From Fusarium oxysporum f. sp. lycopersici 4287 (Eukaryota > Ascomycota > Sordariomycetes > Hypocreales > Nectriaceae), in contig NC_030991.1 of the NCBI RefSeq assembly GCF_000149955.1, positions 4,363,381-4,427,380 of the forward strand: a stretch of 64,000 nt of DNA, read 5' to 3'. Positions 11,003 through 21,899 of this stretch are shown here, in pieces; position 1 is the first letter of the stretch; every line of letters begins with the position of its first letter. Made by a program: the position numbers and the translations under genes. A model generated the notes under the pieces. It searched no databases and was not told the origin of the DNA. It was given only the letters and a program-made list of their open reading frames with translations.

Positions 11003-13078
11003 ATTATTCGATCAAAGACGTGGCGTAGAAAAAACGTAAACGGTTGAATGGGCATTGCTTTTCTTAATGTCATGCGAGCAAAGGTTTAGAGTTTCACATC
11101 CTATCACGCGTATTCAGTATCATTGCGCTAGCTTTGGGCGGTTATTAGTCGCTGAAGCAAACGCCGTACGATTTGTATTTTAGACATGTCTTAATAGAAC
11201 AGTCCTTCAAGATCTTCCTTCTTATATAATCACTTCCGGAAAGATAAAGATGGCCTGAAAGCATTGCTACTTTCATGAAGTCCGGAGAAAATGTAGGGAG
11301 AGATTACATATTAAACCGCTTTTGCAAATCGCTTTAGGAGGCTTATCGGCACTAAGGTGGGCGAGTTTTGCCCCCATTTTCTCGTCCGGATGACATGAGT
11401 AAATACGGTATGGTATGTCAGCTTACGGGCGCGAAATTGGCGTATTAGCCCGGTTTTAGCCAGGCGCGAGAACGTAGCCCAAAAGTAGATGAACTCTAAA
11501 GCACCAGACCCAAATTAGTTTCGCATAACACGGTATGAGATAGTGCTCGGATTACCGTGTGGCTCCCTACATGACTCGATGCAGAGCTATGCAGCTGGGA
11601 CAGCTGGAATAAGCACAATGTGTGGCCCCCCTGCACGTCGAGCGTCTGTCGTGGAGGAGGAAAAAGCGCACGACTAAAACTATACGGTGAGGTTCTAACT
11701 TTAATCAAAACAAGTACGAGTTGCGCCACTTGCATCGCGTCATTATCACCATGTTGGTAAGCTGAGAGAGCTATGAGGGCTATATCCGTCGTCGATATTC
11801 TTCTCGTCAATAGCAATACGGAGGCTTCGAAACTGGCTGTTATGGCTCGGTTCTCTGTATCTGATCTAAGCGATGTGAGAGAGGGGGATTAGAGTTAGAA
11901 ACATGGTGTTGACATTGTTTGGCGGCCGATCGCCGATGAAGGGCCTGATGTTATCTGTGTAACCATCTTGAGAGTGATTCACGTGCTAAGGAGTCGGGCT
12001 AGAGTGTCTCGAAGAATGAACAGCCGGGCTCTTACTTATACCGTTTTGGAGAGGGGCTTGACAGTCACTAAGATAACTGACTTTTCGTTTTAATGTGTGA
12101 GCACAGGCCGCAGGAAGGGCGTTGAAGCATATTGTCCATATGTGTATTTTTGTTTTCTTCTCTTTGTACTGGAGCTTGAAGTTTCTTCAACCATACAACC
12201 TTATGCACGTACAGTACATAGCATAGGCTATATCATGATATCTTACCACACAAATTGTTACCGGATACTACTGCATCAGGTATATGAAAACTTATAGAGC
12301 GCATGTCATTCACGCGGCCATAAAGCCCAAGATATGGCTCTGCGTATCCGCAATGGTTGACTTGCTGCGTACAGGGCAGAGACTATGTGTGTTCTCGACT
12401 AAAAATGTTGGCATTTGAGGATACGGGTAGAACTAGCTAGTAGACCTAGACCTTAAAAGATGGGTAGTCAACGAACATACAGCAATGGATTGAATACACG
12501 GAATGTGGGAACACCCAGTCTGTCTATCTGTCCGTTGTATAGGGGATCTGGTTTCCCTTATCCAGTTATCCTTATGGATTGTATGGATAGCGTTATTGTT
12601 TATATGCGACGCAACGCTGCAAGTGCGCAGATAGTCACCGGATCCATCAAGCCGAAGGCTGAAAGCTTTAAGGTCAGCGTAGTCTCCTTGATGAAGAGGA
12701 TCTTGTTGCGAGATTCTGGCTGACTGCTTTGTTCCGATGGAGCCCTCTTCATTTCAATACAGTGAACTGGAAATATGCCGCCTATCAATTATCTTTAGAT
12801 TTAAGATACAGTACTTCGCGTAACCGAATTCGATTTTATAATATTGCAAGCATCGGAATAGATCTATTATATTGCTACTATGTCACAACATACTTCCTCT
12901 ATAATCATATAAAGCCGAAATATCCAGCCGACCGTGCACCTAGTTCTTGAATATATGCTGTACTTACCAGTGCAGTAGCAACAATCGTGTAGCAGGCTCT
13001 TAAGGCTATGAACAAATCCATTCTATAAAGACCATTGGCCCTTAGCATCACACCAGTACACCCCGGCCTGAGCTTTTA
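11003..13078. other. Spacer without recognised gene
   Basis: I see only short unconvincing open frames here (for example 11496-11816 minus and 12460-12723 plus). They lack motifs, signal peptides or plausible splice sites. Confidence 0.5.
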
Positions 13079-13636
13079 AGACATTGCTGCAAATTTTGAC
13101 TGCATCTCCTGGCCCAGGATGCGAGCTTGCGATGAGTTCTTCCAGGCTTTCCATGCAGCTAACAGCACAAGCGATATGGCAATAAATAACCCTGTGATAA
13201 CTATAATAATACACCAGTTTGGATACGTCGAGGTATGACAAAGAACCAGACCCAATACGAATTGTGCGACGGCTAGGCATTCCATAAGAAGTGGTGTCCA
13301 TAACGGAAGTGGAACCCTCTTCCACTTATCATCTAATAGAAGCTTATCTCGATATCCGTAGGACAAGATTGTAGCCACTACAAGTTCCATCACCGAGAAT
13401 TCGGTTGCGCCTACAAGCAAGCTCATCCCCGCGAGGAATGAGAACTTGCCGTCCTCGTCCGCTTTTACGCCGTTAAAGATCACCGTGATCAGACTCATGG
13501 TACCTATATAGGCTGAGATACTATTAATGGCGTTGAAATGAGCAAGAAGCTGGGAAGCATTGAAATGAGCGAGAAGTTGCGAATAACTGAAATAAGCAGA
13601 AAGGTGGAAAGCATTTTCATTAATCTTTCCAGTCAT
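13079..13636 (-). CDS. Four-TM small membrane protein, unknown family
   Basis: The uninterrupted 185-residue frame has ATG at 13636. Hydrophobic segments lie at roughly residues 40-57, 68-90, 112-135 and 142-163, giving four probable membrane helices. The C-terminus is basic and ends AAMS. The N-terminal region contains the nonapeptide QLLAHFNAS repeated in tandem, encoded by a degenerate 27-bp repeat at 13533-13613. A plausible fungal plasma- or organelle-membrane protein, but the family is not recognised. No intron is needed. The neighbours on both sides are long gene-free spacers, so context does not help. Confidence 0.6.
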
Positions 13637-13639
13637 GAT

Positions 13640-15827
13640 CGATTCTTTTTAGTTACTGTATTGTGTTGACCAAACAGTCAATATTGCAAAAGCTGGCTGG
13701 TATATATATAACTTTCATTGCTTAAGGCTGCAGTAGATGAACAAGTTAATATATGTTATAAGGACCGAATATTTTCAGCGCATGAGTAATTGTCTGTATT
13801 TTTAAATACCTATGTAGAGAATTACGTTACAGAATAGCATGAGTATGTTATTAGCAGCTTGATTAAACTCAATTAGGGGCCACAGGCCAGATAATAGATC
13901 TACTATTTAAAGCTTAATATATAGTACAGCAATTACTAACACCACCAAGACAACGGATATAATGCTGCAGGACTATTACGGGAATGAAAGTAATAGATAT
14001 ATATGTCTCCAAATTGATCCTCCTTTGGACCTCAAGCGTATCCTACATTGACACTATACCAAGATGTGTCTTCAAAATTGAGATAGAAGTACAGTATATA
14101 ACACACAAATATACAATGCGGAAATACTACGTATAATTATTTACTACTCTCTAAGTATTCCTGATTGTAGTACAAAAAATGCACGATAAAACCATAATCT
14201 AGCTTTGAGGTATATGTCTATTTGAGCGCTTTGCTTGCTAACCCGACATCGAATCTGCCCGAGGAAGGTTGATCAGCATGAAAAACTGAGGGCCTCCTTT
14301 TGTTCCATATGCTGCGCTTCAAGTTTGATTGCTCTTTATAATGTAAATGCGCCTAGACTTGATAACTGTCATTGCAAGCTACGTTTTGCCCTCGAGGTAA
14401 CTCCTAATTACGAAGCTCGTAAGTGTGGCCCTAGATAGGGAGGGAATATTCAGATGATGGCCAGATCGTTGATATGAATGTTATAGTGAACCAAGTCACA
14501 AAGCGTAGGTCTACTGCAACCTGTTCGGGTCTAGTATATAAACCACTGAGTATTTTAAACACGTAGCGTATAAAAAGCGCCATGTTGCTATCTATCAGTA
14601 CATTTCACAGGGTGAGTATTGGATATTAGGATTAAAGTTAATAATAGGTACAGTCCGATTTTCGCTAAAGAGGCCTTTCTAGAGAATCTGTTTTTAGATG
14701 TAAGCAAAGCACCCTGTCTTTGCCATATGCCTCGTTTAAATGATTCCACTTTTTAAGCCGTAATTGTATTCTTACGTGAGGGATAAAAGCGAACGAATAA
14801 CTCTATCTTCTTCTTAGTCATGTCGAATCTCGTTTCATCACACCAGTCCAGTTCTTGGCTGACCCACTCCCAGTCGAATGTGCATAGCATGGAGGCAAAA
14901 ACTATTATTGCCTCCATAAATGCAAGTTTGATTCTGACACAAGCACGAAGCCGGAAAGGAAATGGTCACCTTGGTTTTTAAGCGTTATGTATGACCCAAT
15001 GTAGTGAGCTTTCGATCAGCCACTGGGCCACACTCAATGATTTATTGCTAAAAGCATGGGAAAGTGCAGTCTGTCATCATGTGGATCTCAGGCGGACCGC
15101 GCAGTGGATGGATGGGCATTATAGTGAATTTCAATTTGAAGAAACTGATGCTCCTTTTGTCAGGGTCGATCGTGGGTAGTTCCGTATGTATTTAGGGATC
15201 GAAGAGGAATCTCAGCCCTGGCGGTCCCATTATATTAGTAATAGAAGGAGTGTATTGTTGATTTACACATCACACAGCACGATAGTGGACTTTCGAAATA
15301 CCCACCTATCTCCACTTGTGAAAAACGTCCACAGCCTTCGTCGCTTCATAGGTAGTATCGTTATGCCACACATCGTCACATAGTTTTGGCCTTGCATTTC
15401 ACATCTGACACACATATATCATAGCAGAAGCCTACTGGCTACAAAGCCATCACCATGACGTAAACGCTTTGCTCGGAGAGGCTTACAACGTCATGAGGAA
15501 GAGTATCTTTGAGGTAGTTTAAGTTAGAGCATTGGAACACAGCAGGGGGCTAGCAGTGGCAAGGGAGGACATTTCAAAGGAATAGTTGATCGCAAACCGT
15601 GTCGGACAAGGACTTGTTGGTTACAGCTAGCACTAGAACATGGGGTAAGATACACATGGAATCCAGAAAGGGAGCGACTGGCTAATAAATGATTAACCAT
15701 CGCCTCAGTTCGTCGGGACCTTTTCTAGTTTCACCCAACGCCTAATCATTATAATAGGCATCTTTCCCACCGTCCCCAACGCGTTAAGCTCGACATCTCA
15801 ACTTAACTCGTAATATCTTCAATTATC
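13640..15827. other. Spacer without recognised gene
   Basis: This is AT-rich at 13640-14200. The small frames at 14235-14438, 14991-15179 and 15186-15383 have no recognisable features. Nothing here is supported as a gene. Confidence 0.5.
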
Positions 15828-16021
15828 ATGGAGGCTGGACTTGTAAATGCGGACAAGCTTGGCCGCGTCCTCACGAACAGTCTATGCTTCGCAATTCGAA
15901 GATGGAAGATGATCATGCTAAGCTACGTCTTCTTTGCTGCCATCGGCAGCACCCTTCTTTCCATTCACAACGGTCCATCTCCCCCTCCTTCCCTCAACCT
16001 TCCTCCAACTAACACTGTCAG

Positions 16022-16311
16022 AACAAGAAGCATCTTACCTCGCAGCGCGAAGCTGGGGCGGTTTTGACGAACGACCTAAAACGGAAAAATGCTACCGGCA
16101 AGAACGCACCGCGATGATTCTCTCCTTACTGTTCGGAGTTCTGGGGGTTGATCAGTTTTACGCTCATCATTGGCCTTTGGCCGTTTTCAAGTTGTTGACG
16201 CTTGGGGGCTTGGGACTTTGGGCATTTGTTGATATGATATTGTGGATTGTGGGTGGTGTGTACGGAACGCCGGGATGTCCTGGAGGGAGCTACAAGGAAT
16301 GGCAGTATTAG
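16022..16311 (+). CDS. TM2-domain membrane protein, 3' exon
   Basis: The last ~95 codons encode a TM2 domain. A conserved lead-in (SYLAARSWGGFDERPKTEKCY) is followed by a first helix (AMILSLLFGVLGVDQFYA), the TM2 turn with the D-x-F-Y signature, and a second helix (LGLWAFVDMILWIVGGVYG), ending GCPGGSYKEWQY and a stop at 16311. TM2 proteins are two-pass membrane proteins of mostly unknown function. A CTAAC branch site followed by CAG at 16019-16021 suggests this exon starts at 16022. The upstream exon was not resolved: an ATG frame at 15828 is possible, but no donor of the required phase was found. Confidence 0.75.
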
Positions 16312-16319
16312 ATGTGTGG

Positions 16320-17694
16320 TAACGGTAGCCAAGAAGGACTGAGGACCCGGAGAGAATCTGTCATCTGGTGGTTGCATGATGGAAGCATGACTCCGACTCA
16401 TTAATGTGTATGGCCCCGCGCTCGTTACAAGTAGATATATCCGAATCTCGCAAGTGGGCGCATTGTATTTTGTTAGCTATGGGACATCGCATGGCTTTGA
16501 TCTTGCTAGATAGAAGATCTTACCTGTTTATAATTGTTACTCGCGAACAAGTTCTTGGTCAGCAATGGCCTGAACAAATTACCGTTTTTTAATCTTAGGT
16601 TTGGCGCACTGTACTTTTACAGAAGGCATGTACGTCGAGGCCTAATATTCCCACATAACATTTTTGATTGACCACAGCCAGGTATCGAGTCTAAAGAGGC
16701 CCTAAGTAATTTAACCCGTAGTGCTAAGCAGACTTCGAGATATGGAGCATTACAATAGGGGAATGAATGCTGAGTCCCGACGGGTTACATTCACGTCTAC
16801 CTGTACCCTAGCAAGTTTGGAGGGCGCTGCATAACATAGATAGGAACTGGAGTGAATCATGAGTATATCTAGTATGCAGACATGTGAATCAACAGGTTAG
16901 CCTCGTTTAATTCAGTGCATTTGGGCACCCGTTCAAGATCCTTCTCCCTGCCGCCCCTATCTAACATAACTTCTCAGCATGACTCACCCAGTGACCTATG
17001 TCTAATGGAGTCTGTCGTGACTCTGTAAGTCTTCTCTCCGACGTGAAATCGGAAAATCCGTGTTTTGGCATGGTTGCACGGGAGTCAACCTCATAAAAAA
17101 CAATTTTCATCACATAAGTGCCAGGATTCGGAAAGACACTATATAATGGCCCAGAAGCCTTTGAACGCCCTCATATTGTCAAGAAGAAGGCTCTTAACCA
17201 GTCGATGATCTTGACGAAGCCGATAGTGAGCTGGTATGCCTGCGTTACTATGTTCCTATAATGGAAGGTTCTCTCGTTTTGTGTATCTAGCTATAAAGCG
17301 CTGATGAACCCAAATTCATTCCCAAGGACGAAGCCATTCGTTTTGATGTCTCCCAGCTCGCCACGTTGCATTCTATTGTGTTAAGCGGCTTGATAATGAC
17401 TCTGATGTGCTGTATGTGGACTTTAATAGGAGACGGAATCGATTGAGCTAAAAGAAATCTTCATACTCACTGTAATGGAGAGTTTATCGATTGTATTAAA
17501 GTTAAGCTAAAGGCATGCTATGCTGTCATTGCTAAACCTACTGCATTTTCTGAAGTATCTATTTATATTAACCTATGTCATGTGAAGCTTATCAGCCCTG
17601 ACTTTGCCGTACAACACAGCCTACCACTATTCGGCTCTCTATCCCTATCTGGCTAAGCTATTTTACTCCACCTATACAGAGTCATTAATATCAC
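16320..17694. other. Spacer; possible faint coding relic near 17.2 kb
   Basis: No intact gene is visible. Around 17190-17400 the plus strand reads as protein-like pieces (DLDEADSELVCLRYYVPIMEG, a stop, then FIPKDEAIRFDVSQLATL) interrupted by stops. This could be a decayed gene, but no family is recognised. Confidence 0.35.
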
Positions 17695-17697
17695 CTA

Positions 17698-18324
17698 GGG
17701 TGCGACGACTGACTTGCCAGAGCCGTACAAGATATTCTCGACTTTGAGGTTGAGACTACTGCCGGAGCCGAGGCCGCTGGGGCACTCGGGCTGGTTGCTG
17801 ACGGCAAGGTTCAGGTGGCACTTCTCGTCAACACCGCGCTTGCAGGTGGGTTCATTGATGTTGTACAACTCATAATTCTGGGCGACCCAGCTTGTGGGCT
17901 CGTCAAGGCATGAAACGACATAGTTCATTGAATTCGCGGCCGATAGGGGAAGCTTGCCGTTGTCGAGGATTTCATTGCATCTGGAGGCGTGGACGAACTC
18001 GTAGTCCATGACAATGCCACCGCCCTGCTGGGGGTTCTTAGTAGCGGACTCGCCGAAGCCAAGGTAGTTCCAAGCATCGTAGGAGATGTCGTGAGCACCC
18101 CCGGAGGAGTCGATCTTGAGGAGATGGACGTCGCGGCCCTCGTTGAAAACCTTGACGCAGATGTTGTTGCAGTCAACGGTACCGGGCCAGTAGGCAACGC
18201 GGTTGGTGTCGATCTTACAGCCGAGAACTCCAATGCTACTAGAGTACTGATCGTGGGGAGTAATACTTGCAGAGCTACGAGTAAACATGTTAACTAATAT
18301 TAAACCGAAAACACAGTTTGTCAT
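17698..18324 (-). CDS. Secreted cysteine-rich protein, possible barwin-like fold
   Basis: The ATG at 18324 gives a protein of about 208 residues with a hydrophobic N-terminal leader, then a mature domain beginning near YSSSIGVLGCKID. Cysteines occur in GCKID, DCNNIC, RCNEI, SCLDE, TCKRG, KCHL and ECPSG, enough for several disulfides. The central motif GGAHDISYDAWNYL resembles the H-x-D-L-S/A-F stretch of expansin/barwin double-psi barrels, so a DPBB-like secreted protein is a reasonable guess. The pattern is familiar from a conserved family of fungal secreted proteins, but I cannot name it. It is a single exon with stop at 17698. An expansin-like or effector role is inference only. Confidence 0.65.
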
Positions 18325-18333
18325 TTGGGTCAA

Positions 18334-18599
18334 AAGTAGTGTGTATGTTTTTATATTAAAATCAGTTTTTATTTCTAAGGCGTATGTATAAAAATACGAA
18401 ATAATACGATTTATGTTATTCTATAGTTATATTGCTCCTTTTACAGTTGGTTCCGTACGTAATAGTCTATTTATTTATAAGTTTACTTTATAGTACTTAA
18501 ATACTCATTTTACTTTTTTAGTCTTTCGAGGGCTATGGCAATGTATTATTTTAGTAATTACCCTTTGTTTACGAGGACGAATAGTAATACATGGAGCCC
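18334..18599. promoter_or_regulatory. AT-rich intergenic region upstream of the secreted gene
   Basis: This very AT-rich spacer lies between the start of the secreted gene (minus, 18324) and the 3' remnant of the methyltransferase (minus). It presumably contains the promoter of the 18.3-kb gene. No specific operator is recognised. Confidence 0.35.
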
Positions 18600-19839
18600 T
18601 AAGCAAGCTCTGTTTCAATAATACCCTCCATCGATTCAAATGGACCCCAGATCTTCAGTACATTCAACCCAACACTCTGAACCAGCTGGCGCCACTCATT
18701 CTCTGTTCTCTCCTTTGCACCCAGACAAAGCGCTGATGAAGTGGGTGCCGGCGTCGTTATTTTTGGACGTGAAGAGGGAATTGGAGGTTGTAAGAATGAG
18801 ATTCAGGAGGTTCATGATAGCCCGCACCTTGGCATTCCAGGCAATGACTCTGAAGATACATTACTTTTACTGACAGTTAATCACTCCAATTGCCCGATAT
18901 TGTGCATGAAGTAAGCTCGAGCGCCTCTGACTGGTTGAGGAGTCAAGAAATCGTGAGGCTGTACAGATATAATGTCCGGAATATCGAGTTCACTAAGGAT
19001 CCCCGGTAGATCTTGGAGGACTAAGCTTCCCGCAGGAGTACCAGGATGGCGGATATGGAACTTGATCAAGTCATGGCCTTTGCTGCCGCCGACATCTACG
19101 ACCAATGGCCGGTCAAGCTTATAGTTAGCAAGGAGGGTACCGGTCGGGTAGATTTCAGGCCAAGGCGTCAGGTTATATTTGGAGTGGCTTTCCATAGCAT
19201 CATTAAACTCTCTTGCAGCGACAGGATTGGCAACAAGGGACTCGAATACATTCTCCTTCGAACCGTTCAGGAACTGCCAGTTACAGTTATAGGAATCGGT
19301 AGGATTCCTATAACCAGACTTTTTCAGGTATTCAGGCAATGTTCGAAACATTGGGACATTTACGAAATGATACAAGCCCCCATAGACATTGGCGAGTGCT
19401 TGGTCTGCAGCCAGTGCTTTCACCCAAGGAGTAGGTTTGTATGTGTCCTCAGCAGTCTCAATGACTAGATTCTGGCCAGAGATCTGCCGTATCAGTCGCC
19501 CTTTCAGCGGTCAATGATTAAGCTTGAAGATGTTGAAGGGAGTAGCTTACGGATCAGCACAGGATCAGTCTTGGTATGCTCAGCTAGCTCAGCGCAAGTC
19601 TTGTCTCCACCCCCAGCCTCAACCCACTTTGTAAAAACACCAGCATCGATCAAAGTCTTGGTGCATGCGGTAGTAGCTGGGTTGACCCAACAGTGTTGCC
19701 AGACGATATCCCAGGGCCTTTGGATTTTGCTCAAGGCCAATGTTAGCGCCTCCAAGGCACGAAGACGCCCCGCTTCGTTGTTGAACGACTTATCGTCGAG
19801 GCATTGAAGTGCCTCAATGAGGTTGTTTTCAGAAGGCAT
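18600..19839 (-). pseudogene. SAM-dependent O-methyltransferase, broken
   Basis: This is a fungal O-methyltransferase of the plant-COMT-like family used in secondary metabolism. Exon 1 runs 19839-19551 (ATG, MPSENNLIEAL...). A 50-nt intron with GTAAGC donor occupies 19550-19501. Exon 2 starts at 19500 and reads RLIRQISGQNLVIETAEDTYKPTPW, so dimerisation/winged-helix and core regions are present. The SAM motif I is VVDVGGSKG. The frame runs to AYFMHNIGQLE with a stop at 18881, where the family has the catalytic HxxxHDW segment. The C-terminal end (KERTENEWRQLVQSVGLNVL ... IIETELA) is still readable to a stop near 18600 in another frame, with poorly matching sequence between. A deletion or rearrangement has removed the catalytic-base region, so a pseudogene is likely. 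No cluster partners are adjacent. Confidence 0.8.
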
Positions 19840-19989
19840 AAGACCGAGTTGTGTAGCTGGTGCAGTGAAAATTGGCGAGTATGCAGGCCAAATCCTAAAA
19901 TGAGTAGAAAGGGATCTTGTGGGTTGATGGTGTTCAGCAGTGACAGGGCAGAAGTCCGCATTTTAAAAGTTATCTACGTACTGTGAGCG

Positions 19990-20996
19990 TAAGCTTCACC
20001 TCTCTGTAAAGCCCGTCAAAGCACACCGTTGAAATACTGCAGCTCTAATACATAGCAGGGGTATCGTGTTAAGAAGATGTAAGTTTTGGATATGAAACGC
20101 CCTTGATTGTGCTCTATTTTACACTCATGTCGCAACTGGTTGCGCACTTTACTCGTTTCTTTATTGGTTGGTGTCATGACTTTGCCTGGAAGATCACGTT
20201 TCTCTGGAGGGGTGGGAGATCAATTGCTTACATCACTAGAGTGAATAAACATCAAGAGGGCGGGAGGGATCTCCCATCAATGAAAAAGACAGTCCCTGAT
20301 GCGTGATAGATAGGGAATTCTCCTACTTTTCTGATGAGCTGTTAAGCGTCACCTAATCATTAGGTGACTGTTCATTAGCAGTATCGCAAGAACTTCTTCA
20401 CAACTAAGACAATCAGTTGCTCGAAAGATCAGCGCATTCGTGCTGGCCAGCTGGCCAGACCTGGGACAAGAGAGAGGCATGGTGTCGTGACGCAGGCAGA
20501 AGTGGCCGCATCACAGAGAGATGGTGGTCCCATATTTCCTGAGACGTTCGGCCAAACACGGCTTGTCTGCTATTGTAGTGGTGCATCGAAGCGGGCAATA
20601 TTTCACCCAGGTTGCTGCCTATCCTGCCTAGCTGGCCTGTTTGCCCTGATCTTGGTGTATGTCCTGATGATTGACAATCACGTCTTTATTTTGCGGGCAC
20701 AGTCTCACAGAAGGCCAATATGTCCAAGTTCTCAAGGTACACATACTGCGGTTGTTGACTAAAGTGGCAAATGGAAACCTGGCAGCGAGACAAGGAGCTG
20801 AGTAAGGTGGCTGTACCTGGGGTTGCCAGCGACATTCGATTTGAGACTTCTCTGGCTTTGCAGTTAATCGTCAGGCTTTCTATGAAAAACTTCAGTTCGC
20901 CTATGAATTTCTGACGCCCTTGGTAGCTCAAAGAGTGGTAGCTGAATACTCAACGAGCATCCCCAATCTACAACTATCCTTCTCTAACTTCTGAAG
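19990..20996. other. Spacer without recognised gene
   Basis: Only short unsupported frames are present. The last ~100 bp before 20997 (CT-rich, CTCTAACTTCTGAAG) presumably contain the 5' leader of the RING-protein gene. Confidence 0.45.
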
Positions 20997-21897
20997 ATGG
21001 CTGAGGACAGCGACACCCGTAACGCGATGTACCAGGCGAGCATTTCGGCTAATATGCGCCCTAGGAGAAGAAGGCTTCCCAATTACCCCGAGGCACAACT
21101 ACATCAGTCGACCCCGTCCGCACCGGGCGTATTTGATCCCTTCTCCGTTATTGACCTCACAGAGGAGCCCGACGCCTACTTGCTGCGAAGCACTGCAGCT
21201 ACACAACCTCCCCAACGACCTCCACAGCCTGCTCCCTATATTGACCTCACAGGGCTGCCTGATTCTCCGACTCAAACGCAATATGGAGAGGCTACAAGAA
21301 GCGGAGCACGTACGAGCTACCGGCTCCCGCCATGGCGAACTAATCATATTTTCCGTGATAACCCGGCAACCTCTCACGTAGGAAGCCAGCCATCAGCTAC
21401 CATGTCGGGCCCGGCGTTTAATCTTCTGAGCCTGTCTATATTCATGACATCGCCCAACCGCAAGCCTCGGACGCCCTCACCCCCTCCAACACGAGCAGGC
21501 TTTACCCGCAATACCCGTGCCGGTACAGAGAAAGACGACGAAACTGTCGCTATTTGTCCAGCATGTTATAACGAACTAGCCTATGATCCAGCTGATACCG
21601 GATTACACTGTCCCGCGAACACATCAACAGGAAAACGAAAGCGAGCACCCGACGAGCGCCATTTCTGGGCCTTGAAGAACTGTGGCCATGTAAGTTATCC
21701 TATTACATCGAGTCACGAACAGAAAGTAACGTGAAAAGGTCTACTGTGCCAACTGCTACGCAAAGCGTAATGGCGTAGACTTGCGGGCTCCTGATGAGAA
21801 ATCTCCTTATCTCGCAGCAGCAGATTTCGGATGCGCCGTTGAAGGCTGCAATACCAGGGTATCTACAGAGAATGACTGGGTTGGAATTTACGTTTGA
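20997..21897 (+). CDS. SIM-containing RING-like zinc finger protein
   Basis: Two exons, 20997-21689 and 21739-21897, are separated by a 49-nt intron (GTAAGT...AAAG), giving 283 residues. Near the N-terminus two SUMO-interaction-type motifs are visible: VIDLTEEP (residues 51-58, with acidic flank) and YIDLTGLPD (81-89). A basic KRKR stretch lies at 213-216. The C-terminal part has a C3HC4-like arrangement: CPAC (187, 190), C229-G-H231, C234-x2-C237 and C263-x4-C268, with the intron falling between CGH and VYC. SIMs plus RING is the architecture of SUMO-targeted ubiquitin ligases, so a nuclear E3-like role is a good hypothesis. The last cysteine pair spacing (x4 rather than x2) and the short C-terminus are atypical. 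The protein belongs to a poorly characterised fungal family. Confidence 0.75.
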
Positions 21898-21899
21898 AT

